Shown here: in pieces, positions 31,151 through 43,300 of the stretch | Position numbering within the stretch: the stretch's first letter is position 1 | Layout of the letters: each line of letters opens with the position of its first letter | Source: Tridacna crocea | Taxonomy: Eukaryota; Mollusca; Bivalvia; Cardiida; Cardiidae | Direction of reading: 5' to 3' | NCBI GenBank assembly: GCA_943736015.1 | Contig: OX031062.1 | Location: 60,500,962 to 60,564,961 of the forward strand | DNA: 64,000 nt | The notes under the pieces: model-generated | Databases searched by the model: none | Told to the model about the DNA's origin: nothing | What the model saw: the letters and a program-made list of their open reading frames with translations, nothing else | Position numbers and translations under genes: made by a program

Positions 31151-31166
31151 CCACGCACAGTCTACG

Positions 31167-31331
31167 ATGATCAGTGCAGACGATTTAATCCAAGCAGTAA
31201 GTCATGCTGTCGACCAGGCATTGCAGCAGAATAACGTGTACATAAACGCATTCAAATTCGGGAGAAGAAAAAGTGACTTCTCAAGAGGTGACATTTTTCT
31301 ATCGCGGGGATGCATAAACATCGCGAAAGAG
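31167..31331 (+). CDS. DALRD3: DALRD3 exon 1 (start)
   Basis: Encodes MISADDLIQAVSHAVDQALQ to NIAKE before donor GTATGT. The RKSDFSRGDIFLSRG block resembles the vertebrate N-terminus. An in-frame ATG at 31053 would add 38 residues translated from the decamer repeat; I prefer 31167 because similarity begins after it. Confidence 0.78.
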
Positions 31332-34300
31332 GTATGTCCGACAAGGACCAGTTACCGGATAATTTTACCATGAGGCCATGACCAATTTTTTTTTTTATAA
31401 TTCCACGAGTACCATTTCAAAACATTATGGAATTATTGACATCTTGCGAAGAACTAGACAGCTAGAACTCTTTGGAGCCAAAAATACTTTCTGTTCAGAG
31501 CTGTTCCATTCCTACCATCAGTCTGATGGTGTCTTCTCCGATGCTATTTTTGTGACTGGTCTTCGCATTCACCTTCAGGCCAACGTTCATTAAAAGTATT
31601 GGGAACAAATACAATTTTACCCGCATCTTTTGGAACAGCTCTATCCGACAGAATTTCCAATTACAACTAATAAAATGGGCATTGATAGATAGATAAATGT
31701 CAGATTAATCTTTACAAAAAGACTGATGTTTGTTAATATCCAAATCTTACCTTTGCGCAAATCTGTGCTTTTCAACATAAATAACCGCTGACCTACATCA
31801 CCAGAAATCAAAACATGGTGATATCATCAATGAGCATGTCTCAGCGAAAATCGCAGTATCTCTGATAGGCTACAGGACGGTTTAGTTGCAAATTTCACTG
31901 TTGACAGAGGAACCATGAGCGAAAATGTTTGTTTGGGTTAGGGAACCAGACTGTTCAAAATTCAAATTCCGTTGAGTGCGCATGCCTGTTTAACGGAAGT
32001 CGCAGTGTTAGTTGTTTACAAATTACACTGGATTTATTTACATTGGGAAAAAAGGTAAATTTCTATTGATTTAATTGGTACTTCGTAGCACAGTTTGTGT
32101 GATGGTAAAGATTAATCATTTATCTAACAATCCATGCCCATTTTATAAGCTGTCATTGGAAATTATGTCGCATAGAGCCGTTTGAAAAGATGCGGGTAAA
32201 ATCGTATTTGTTCCAGATACCTTTAATGAACGTTGGCCTGAAGGGGAATGCGAAGGCCAGTCACAAAAATAACATTGGAGCAGACACCCTCAGACTGAAG
32301 GTATTCAATTCACTGTTCAACAGAAAATGACATGCTCTCTTACCAACTCATATTGCCCTCGTGAATTTTTCGTAAATACATATTTTTTGTCAATATCTGT
32401 CACATTGAATTCAAGAGTGACATGTTTTTCTTTATGATAAGCACTAAATGGTTAAAGAGAAATTGCTCCAGTGTTATTGAGAAACATATGTTTATTTTCT
32501 GCTTTAACTCATTACCAAACAACAATATTTTGTGTTTGTCCAAATCGAAAGCATTTGCAGACAACAAAATTAAAGTGACTGAAAATTTGAATTTTTTTTT
32601 GTGAAGGGTTTAAAACATTGTGGAAAAAGGAGGAAATGCTGGTTACCAGCATTTTGTAAAGGGTTTAAAACATTGTGGAAAAAGGAGGAAATGCTGGTTA
32701 GCAGCATTTTTCTCCTTTTCCCACAATGTTTTCTGATGGCTTCTTTCTCAGGGTCGTCAAAAGTAGGGTTTGTATGGTAATGGGTTAAATTTATTGTTAA
32801 CAGTAGAATTAGTCTCATTAATGAGATGCTACTGTGAATTATTTCATATTTGAACATTTCTTGTGCACCATACCGTCTCAAGTCCATGATAAATTTTCCA
32901 GTAGCAAAGATAAAGCGCTACACTGACCGTTGTTTCTGTGTTGTCGGTTTAATCTGTATTGCAGTGAAATGCAATTGAATTTAAGAACTAACATGACCAA
33001 AGACAAATTATTAAACCTTTCATTATCTAAAAAGCTTTCTGAAGTTGTTTATAACATGTTTCCTGAAAAAAGTGAAAATGCAAGTAACTAGCATTTTGTC
33101 CTTATCCCACTTTTTTTTGACTATCCTTTCAGTTTGGAGGAACCTTTTTTGTCTGGCACACAATTAACTCTTTACCACATGAGAAAATTTTAGACTGGTC
33201 CAAATTGAAAGCATTTCCAGGTGACAAAATAAATGTGACTGAAAAATTGAAATTTGGTTTGGGAAAGATAGAAAACACTGTGGGAAAAGGAGAAAATGCT
33301 GGTTACCAGCATTTTCTCCTTTTCCCACAATGTTTTCTAAAGGTCTCTTTCTCAGGGTCGCCAAAAGTCAGGATTGTGTGGTAAAGAGTTAAAATAAGCA
33401 TTGCTCTGTAATTTCAGAAGTTTGATAAATTTTCCAGGTTTTTGCTACAATTCAAGACAGTTTGATACAAGCAGATGGATGTTTTATCAAAACAGTGACC
33501 CAGGATGAAGTGAATAGTATTGTGATTTTCCTAAACCGTGAGATATACTTTAAAGATACTATATCATGTGTTTTGAATGAAAACAGAAAATATGGCTATG
33601 ATCTGCAAAAACAAACAGGAATTACAGTGATAAATAATAACTTATTAAAAGACAGTGGCCATCAAGGCCTAACACAAAACATACAAGAATCCTCGCATGA
33701 CAAAGTCAAGACAAGTTTACCATTGGAGAGTATTAGGTCCTTTCTTATTCAAGAACATTTAAGCTTGTTGTTTGAAGCCAATGGGTAAGTTAAAGTAGTG
33801 ATTTTTTCGTTTAATGCTTTACAACCCTGCGAAAGGAAGCTTTTGAAAACAAAAGGGGAAAAGGGGAAAATGCTGGTAACCAGCATTTTCTCTTGGAGGA
33901 GTTCTCTTTCAAAATTATGAGTTAATTAGAACAGCCTATGGTGTAGTTACTCATATGAATGAATACCCAATAGAACATAAATTTTGTGAAGAGGTAGTGT
34001 TACAGCAGACCACTCTATTATGCATGGATTCGTCTCGATTTTAATACAATACCTAACAACTGCATTGAAGAGATGTCTCTTTAGCTCAGTGGTTATAGTA
34101 TTGGTCTTTTAACTCATAACCAAATGACAAAATTTTAGACTTGTCCAGATTGAAAGCACTTGCAGAAGACAAAATAAGCGTAACTCCAAAATTGAAATTT
34201 GTTTCCAGCAGGATAGAAAACATTGTGGGAAAAGGAGAAAATGCTGGTTACCAGCATTTTCTCCTTTTCCCACAATGTTTTCAGAAGGCTTCTATCCCAG

Positions 34301-37300
34301 GGTTGTAAAAACCAGGGATTGTGTGGTAATGGGTTAAACCTCAAGAAAGGAGGATATTTGTCCGCATAGGTTCAAATCCTGCCAGATGTGGTTTGTTTTT
34401 CAGCTATGTATTTGTTGCGAAATCTCTGGTTTGTTAGAATAGAAAATCAGTGCTCTGTACCAAAGGTCAGAATTAAGGATTTGTGAAAATCAAAAGCATT
34501 TGCAAACAAGTAAAGTTTCACTCAAATACTGAAGATAGTCTTTAGAAAGGCAGGAAGCATTGTTTCAAAAAGATGAAATGCTGAATTTCTCACAATTATG
34601 CCCAAAAGCCTTTGTGGGGGGGGGGGTTGGAATTGTTAGAACTGTTTGGTGAAGGATTGATAAGTTAAGGGTTCATGCACCAGCCAATATAGCTCAGTAG
34701 GTAGAGCGTAGGACTCGTGAACCCAATGTTTCGGGGTCACTATGGGTTGTGGGTTCAAATCCCCACGGGTTGTGGGTTCGAATCCCCAGCTGGCCCACTA
34801 AAATTACAAATAGTCTTTTGGATGAGACATTTAACCAAGGTCCCGTGTGACGGTGCTGTACGCCGAGCACTTTAAAGAACCAGGAGAAGCTCACAGTAGT
34901 TTTGACCAGTATCCTTGCACTATCCCCCGTAAGAACTAACCGTCTTCTGGGGCGTCACTCAGATGGGTAACCAGTAGCGATGATATTAAAATTAACGGAA
35001 ATAACCAAACCAAACTCTGAAGGAATGGCCTGGACCATTCAGTTTTTCATTCCTCATGCTATTTGTTTACTCTAGCTGTATGGTTACAAATGTGATGGCA
35101 GGTGATATGTGTGATACTGTGATGGATGCTTGCACCAGTCTAGACATTGATGTACAAAGGTTTACAAAAGTAGATGTCTCAACAGAGAACATAGATTTCT
35201 TGCTGAAGTCTATAGAAGGAAATTCTTGTATCCACAAGTCAGGTAGTCTTTCTTATTTTTAACTTTTTACTATTCAGCAAAACATGTCATCATACTTGTC
35301 CAAGGAATCTTATACAATCACCTGGTGCCTTTTTGAAGATCAAACCAGTGACCCATGGATTACTAATCAAACTCTATAACCACTGAACCTGCATGATATT
35401 TCATGGGCCAGTCATGAGAATACCTTTGTGAATTACATGTATGTACAATGAATATTACCATGTATGATGCTTTACCAAACAATCCCTGTTTTTTTATGAT
35501 CCTGAAATAGAAGCCTTTTGAAAATATTGTGGGAAAAGGAGAAAATGCTGGTAACCAGCATTTTCTCCATTTCTCACAACGTTCTCTACCCCGCTAGAAA
35601 CAAATTTCAGATTTTGAGTTATGTTTATTTTGTCATCTGCAAGTGCTTTCAATTTGGGCTTGTTTAAAATTTTGTTGTTTGGTAAAGAGTTAGTACAAAT
35701 GAAAAAGTTGTGGCAAATTGAGAAATTTCTCTTTGCAAGCAATTTCACCCGTATCACCTTTGTTTTCTGTAGTGATAAGCAACATGATGAAATTATGTAA
35801 AAAAAAGGATAAATCAGTTTAATTCTGATGGTGGCATACTGGTATTTATTTTTTTCACAAAACTGCAATTGATGCAACATGTTTAGAATTTTTGCCCACA
35901 TCTAAATTTCTTGTAATTTTGATCAGTACTTAGCACCTAATAGCTATTGCATGAAATCAAATTAAGCGATAGAACATTTTTAAATTTTCATGTGATAAGA
36001 AAAAATGGAAGCTTTCCCTAGAACTCTTTATCACACAATTAAGACTTCTACTCTTTACTAAAATTAATGAAAATTGTAGACTTGTCTAAATTGAAAACAT
36101 TTGCAGACAACAAAGTAAGTGTGGCTCAAAAATTGTAATTTGTTTTTGGAAGCGTGGAAAACATTGTAGGAACAGGAGAAAATGCATTTTCTCCTTTTCC
36201 CACATTGTTTTCAAAAGGCTTCTTTCAGGATGGTTAAAAGTTGGAATTGTGTGGTAAAGAGTTAAGTGACCCTGAGGAAGAAGGTTATTGTAAACATTGT
36301 ATGAAAAAATGAGACAGTCCGAGTAAACAACATTTTTTTCTCCCTTTTCTTTCAAATTCTACCACTCGAGCCACATTTTGAATTGTTGTCTGCAAATACT
36401 CCTGATTTGGAAAGGTCCGAACTGTTTTTCGTTGATATTGACATATATACAAATGGTTTAATCCTTTCCCAAATAATCCCTGGTTTTTACGCCCCTGAGA
36501 TAGAAGCCTTTTGAAAACATTGTGGGAAAAGGAGAAAATGCTGGTAACCAGCATTTTCTCTTTTTCCCACAATGTTTTCCACTCTGCTGGAAACAAATTT
36601 CAATTTTTGAGTTATGTTTATTTTGTCGTCTGCAAGTGCTTTCATTTTGGACCAGTCTAAAACTTTGCTGTTTGGTAAAGGGTTAAATTTTGATAATAAA
36701 CAATGACATATTGCTTTTTATTTTACAGCTGACAATACGTGTGAGTTCAACATGAAGCAATACATGGAGGAGAAGAATATCAATATTGGCAAAAATTGGT
36801 TCGATAAAAATCTGAATAAATGCTGTGGTTTGTTTACTCTTGCTGTTTATCTGTTCTTTTTTCTCTGTTTTAGTTTACATTTACATTTCTTGGAATATAT
36901 GGTTACAGTAATAACTACGGGAATCTGAAGACATAAAAACGTTTTTTTTTTTGTATCATATGATATTCAAAGATCTAGAAGTAAGCTTGCTTTTACCCTT
37001 TATCACACAATCCGGACTTTTATCAACCCTGAAAAAACAGCCTTTCATAAAGCATTGTGGGAAAAGGAGAAAATGCTGGTTACCAGCATTTTCTCCTTTT
37101 CCTATAATGTTTTCTCTATTTTCAGTACCAAGTTTCATCATTTTATTGGCATTTACATGTATTTTGTCATCTGCAAACGCCATGAATTTGAACAGGTCTA
37201 GAAAATCATTGTATGGTAAAGAGTTAACCCTTTACATTTTGAGAATAATGTTTACTTGTCAAAATTGAAAGTGTTTGCGGATGACTCAGATGAGGACAAT

Positions 37301-40300
37301 GATCATTAATAGGATAGAAAACATGGTGAGAAAAGAAGAAAATGCTAGTTAGCAGCATTTTCTTCTTTTTCCACAATGTTTTAAAAAGGCCTCTTCCCCC
37401 AAGTTGCTCAGAGTCAGCATTCCCTGGTAAAGGATTCACCAACAAGCCTTTGTTTTACACTTTTATTTTGTCGCCTGAAAATGCCTTCAGTTTGGACTAG
37501 TCCAAAATTTTGTCATTTGGTAAAGAGTTCAGTCATCTGCTACTAAAACTGCTTGCTTTTTAGGTATGCACTTATTACTTTGTTGTAGTTTGTGAAAGCG
37601 GAGTCCATACTGATGTCTTCAGACAAGCTGTTATGCTTAACAATTGCAAAAAGGTAAGTTTGAAATTATGAGTGGAGATATCAGCTAAATTTTCCTTGAA
37701 ATAAGATATTAATATGGATGGTGCTTGATTCAATTACATATTTGATCTATTGGCTGTGCACTTTTTTGCAAATATTGGCCAAAAGTTTAGTGCTCATCTG
37801 GGATGTATCACATCTAAATATTGATGATTTGCAAAGACGATGTTTACCTATACAGACTTTGTTTAACATTTATGAAATTGGAAATGATGACTTGTTTGGA
37901 AGATTAACTATTCGTCATTAACTCTTTACCAAACGACAATACAGACTGGTCCAAATTGAAAGCATTTGCAGACTACAACATAAATGTGACTGAAAAAGTG
38001 AAATTTGGTTTGAGGAAGGTAGAAAATGTGGGAAAAGGAGAAAATGCTGGTTACCAGCATTTTCTCCTTTTCTCACAATGTTTTCAAAAGGATTTTTTCT
38101 CAGCATTGTTTAAAGTCTGGATTGTGTGGTAAGTTAACTCTTTAGCAGATGACAAATTTGTAGACTGGTCCAAAATGAAACCATGTGCAGATGACAAGGT
38201 CAAAGTGGCTCAGATAATGTGATATGTAGTTACCACAAAAGTGAGGAAAGGGGATATTAGTTACCAGCAATTTCTCCTTTTCCATCAATGTTTTAAAAAG
38301 TCTGGTTCCTCAGGGTCATTAAGAGTGGGCTTGTGTGGTAAAGGGTCAATTGATTCATCGGTTTGTGTTTAATTTTTTCAGTGTTTTTTCTTACGTTGAA
38401 GACAGCTAACTTATTAACCATTCACCACACAATGTCAACTTTTAATGACCCTAGGAAATATCCCTTTTAAAAACATTGTGGGAAAAGGAGAAAATGCTGG
38501 TAACCAGCATTTTCTCCCTTTCCCACAATGTTTCCTACCCTATCGAAGTAAAATTGCAGCATTCGATCCACATGGACATTGTCATCAATCAGCAAATGCT
38601 TTCAATTTTGAGAAAGCTATATTTCTGTTGTCTGGCAAAGGTTTAATGTGTTCCCTTGGTTTTATTGGATCTAGACTGAGGCCCGAAAATTGTTTGCCCA
38701 AAGGTACTCCCATGAAAATCATTTGAAGACAGAGGAAGTTATAGGCCTTGATCCTTTTTTGTTTGACAAACCAGTGTAATTGTTAGCTGTTGCAATTCTG
38801 TATACCTCAATCAGCGCTTATGTGAGGCAATGTGGTCATATTTACCCTGATGGTTTCTCTATAAACAGTTTGTGTCCTGTATGCGGTCATTGGCTGGAAG
38901 TTAGACAACAGAAAGTTTTAGATTGGGTGCTTTCGAAAAAAAAACATCGCGATGTGGGCATTGCCCTGTCAATGTCTAAGTCAATGTCATGTTAAAATTT
39001 TGATATGTTTTTATGTCGTTGTCACTGTTGAAAATATTTACATGTACTTCAACTTTCGGCTGTTTCTTTACTATCAAAAGGAGACTCTGTACTAGAAAGG
39101 CAGGTAACTCAACACATTTTGGACTCGGTTATGTCACTATTTTTTCTTTGACCCTTTACCACACAATCCGACTTCTAACGACCCTTAGAAAGAAGCCTTT
39201 TGAAAACATTGTGGGAAAAGGAGAAAATGCTGGTAACCAGCATTTTCTCCTTTTCCCACAATGTTTTCTACTCTTTCCAAAAGAAATTTCAATTTTTTAC
39301 TCACATTCATATTGTTGTCTGTTGATGCTTTTGATTTGGCCATAACTAAAATTTTATTTTGTGGTAAAGAGTTATATGTTCACTGAAAAAGCACCCACAG
39401 CCATGCGTTGGCGCCATCTTACAATGCTCTTTGTTGTTCTTTAGCATAGGATGATGTAACTTTCTGCCAAAATTAACCTGAAAGTCTATTTTTTTCTTCC
39501 CAAAATAGATCTTTGATTTAGCCCTTTGGAACAATCGATCATATACTGAGTGTCTTTTTTTTTTCAGTGTATGACAGGCCAAAAATTACTTCATATATCT
39601 GGGCAAAGTGTGTCATTTACTTCTCAGAAGGTAGACCTGCTTCTGAAAGTTCTTACAGAATCTGAAACTATTGATCAGGTAAACGTTTGTTCCACGATTG
39701 TGTTTTTTTTTTTCTTTACCTCTCTAACAAGCTATCCAAGATTGTAATGACATTGAGAAAGAAAGTGCTTGAAATTATTGTGGGGAAAAGACAGGCTTTA
39801 GGTATCATCCACTGTTTCTTTTGATAAGTTTCTGCATTACAAATCTAGACCAAACAATCAGGTTGATCTTTAATCTTCACTGTCCAAAGGTGTAGAGTCC
39901 AACATGCACAATTAGCAAATGTTTTCATGAAGAAAAGAATAGGAACAGGCAAGACATTCTTTCGTAACTTCATAGAACAAGCGTATCTTTTTGACCAAAG
40001 CTAAAACTGTTAACCCATTACCACACAATTCCTACTTTTGACGCCCCTAAGAAAGAAGCCTTTAGAAAATATTGTGGGAAAAGGAGAAAATGCTGGTAAC
40101 CAGCATTTTCTCCTTTTTCCACAATGTTTTCTACCCTTCACAAAATAAATTTCAAATTTTCAGTCACTCTTCTTTTGTCCAAATGCTTTCAATTTGGACA
40201 AACCGAAAATTTTGTTGTTTGGGAATGAGTTAATTAGAAAGAAAATTTCAAATTGGTAGTAAAAAGCCAAAATAGTATGATTTCATTCAATTCCTTTTCC

Positions 40301-43300
40301 AAACAGAAAATCTGACAGTATCTGACAGTGTAGATGAAGATTACACTGTGTGAAAATATGCAGTTCTTATGGTTCTTAGCCATAGGGAGAAATAGCTCTC
40401 TTGACTCAGAATGTATAATGATTCTGAAGCCCTAGTTGCACCCCTACTGTCTGAATAGTTATGAGATATACTAAGCAGGGAATGCCCAAAATTTGGATAG
40501 GTTTGATCTTTCCTATGAAGCGAAGACAAAAGCTTTTCGAAATGTCATTAATGTTACTGATGCACAAGAACAATCTCTGAGCCAAATGGTAATTCATTAC
40601 ATCCTAAAACCGATTTTGTGGATGACAGCCTTGAAGGTAAAATATGAAATATTGTTACTTATGAGAACATTTGACAAAAGGAGAAATTACTCGTCACATG
40701 CAGATTCTCCTTTCACCAGGTTTTGGTTTGCTCTAAGACAACAAAATTAAAAACATGCACATACATGTATTATAAGGCAGAAATATGTTGAAGCTCTTTA
40801 AGTGCTTATCACAAACTACAGTGGCCAGTGTAGATCAAGATCAAACTTCACAAAAAGTGCAATCTGATATTGATCTACACTGTCTGCTCTGCTGAAACAT
40901 CAAACACATGAAAATTTATGAAATTGCATTTAGTTTGGTCTTTGGTCATTTCAAGTTTGAAAATACCTGTTGTGATTATTCGGCACTCCAAGAGTAGGCA
41001 ACGCATGGTGCGAATTATTTTCTTCCCTTTTACTTACTTAGGTACATTTTGTGCATAGTGGAGTCAGTAAAACTAAAGGTTGTGAAGAACAAGGGGCGTT
41101 TAATTTTGACACTTATTTGAAGTAAGTCATAGACTTTCTTGTTTTTTTTTTTTAATGTAAAATTAAGTCTTTACCAATTACAAAATTTTAAACTCTTCCA
41201 AATTGAAAGCAATTGCAGATAACAATTTCTTTTGGCCAGAATTCTGAGATTTGGTTGTGAAGAAGTCGACTGTGTTGTGGGAAAAGGAGAAAATAGCATT
41301 CTGTCTAGATGGTTAAAACTTGGAATGTGTGGTAAAGGGTCAACAGCTCACTCATTTATGTCTTTAGCCATCACCAGGATTGAACTTAGCAGGGATTGAA
41401 GCATGTTTTCATATATTACACTTTAACTTTTTCCCAAACGACAAAATTTTAGACTGGTCCAAATAGAAAGCACTTGCAGACGACAAAATAATCGTAACTC
41501 AAAAATTGAAATTTGTTTCCAGTGGGGTAGAAAACATTGTGGGAAAGGTTAGTGAAGAATAAGCAATATTTTCAATTATGAAATCAAAATCATTCCCCCT
41601 GTATCTGGAGCTCTGAGTTACGGCTAATTCTTTACACATAAATTATATCTTTCAACAGATTGCGTTACAGCCAGATGAAAGAAGCAGCTATTATGAAATA
41701 TGGGGATTCTGTTCAAGGTAAGAGCTTCCCTGTCACTCATTCAACAAATCACTTAACCTTTTACTCAATAGATACTCATTTCTACGCATTGATTGTAAGA
41801 GCCTTTGGAAAACATTATGGCAAAAAGTGAAATTGCTCGTGACAAGCAATTTCACCCTTTGCCACAATGTTTTCTATGCTATCAAAAGGTATCATATACA
41901 CAGACGAAACAGCTTCATCCTTGCTATTATTTAGGGTCAATTAATGATACCATAGAAATGCCTTATGGGGTAAAGGGTTAATGAGCATACTACTGTTGCT
42001 ATGCTCATCTGTCTATTTTACATAAGATAGATCTATGGATCTTTAAATCATTACCTCCTGTTTTTTTTGTTTTTTTTTTCGTATAACAGCCTCTGTAAAC
42101 AGTGTGGCGAAAGGAAATACTTGTGCATGATTTCTTCCTTGTCCTCAAAATTTCTTGTTGATTTTTCGTAGTTAAAAAGAATATTGTCGAGTCACTAGCT
42201 TCAAATTTGTTTCAGGAGGCATAAGTTTCTCAGAGTTGTCACAGTGAAATGTTTATTGATCTTTCTTTTCTTTCTAATATAAACCATTACAGAAAGAAAA
42301 GAAACTGTTGCCTGTAACAAGCAATTGCTCCTTCTCCCATGATGTATCCAAACACTGTTGGAATGTAAAAATCATATCAGTACAGGTTTTGGGTTTGATT
42401 ATTTGAGAAATTATTTCAGTTCTCATCGAGATAGATTTCAAATTTATTTTTCATATGTTGTGTTGTTTTCACTCTGTCCATAGGAAAAGGTTGGGAGGAC
42501 ACCTTAAGGTCACTGACACTAGCCTGTGTGAAGTTTGAATTCCTCTCAAGTACACCTAGAAATACAGTAAGCAAGTTTTTTATGCAAGTCGCGCTGTTCT
42601 CCACATTAAGCCTTTACTACACAATGACGACTTTTAACGACTCAGGTAAAAGCATCCTCGTTGACCCAGTTTCATTTCATACAGTAATCAACCCTGGGTT
42701 ATTTGGCTGGCGTTTCCTCGTTCTCATGGATTTTTCATGAAGCATTTTGATTGGTAATCTCAGTTTTTTTTTGAGAAAATTTAAACTATTTTTATCACAA
42801 ATATGCTGTCATTCCTATGTTTAGTGACTGACAAAATGAAATTGCCCTCCCTACAAGAGAGAATGAATATGTTATCAATCTTCAGAGGGTACTTTCCAAC
42901 CATGTGAGTATTCATAAGAAACGAAGATTTGTTGGTCAATTTTCACAGGGGTAATGCATGGAGAGTAACGTAATGCTTAAACCTGGGTTCCGAGAATGAG
43001 GTAAAAGAAACCTTTTGAAAACATTGTTAGAAAAGGAGAAAATGCTGGTAACCAGCATTTGCTCCTTTTCCCACAATGTTTTCTACTCTTCCCAAAACAA
43101 ATTTCAATTTTTGAGTCACATAAATTTTGTCGTCTGCAAATGCTTTCATTTCAGACTATTATAAAAATTTGTCTAAACAGTTCATAATTCCATGTTTTAG
43201 CAATCATGTCATACTATTCTCCGCATGAATGATTCTGTGTTGTACCAATCTGTACAGATTTAGATTTTATGTGTCTAAATTTCATTAAAAACAAACTTCA

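Noticed and set aside
40501-40636. Candidate DALRD3 exon (FDLSYEAKTKAFRNV...) with AG/GT borders
   Set aside because: Its open frame would need 2 nt from the preceding exon, but exon 6 ends in phase 0 and joins exon 7 directly in a way that matches DALRD3. No similarity to the family.
42825-42900. Candidate DALRD3 exon after TTTAG (TDKMKLPSLQERMN...)
   Set aside because: Every frame compatible with exon 9 or exon 10 meets a stop; exon 9 joins exon 10 directly in phase 0 with the expected protein sequence.
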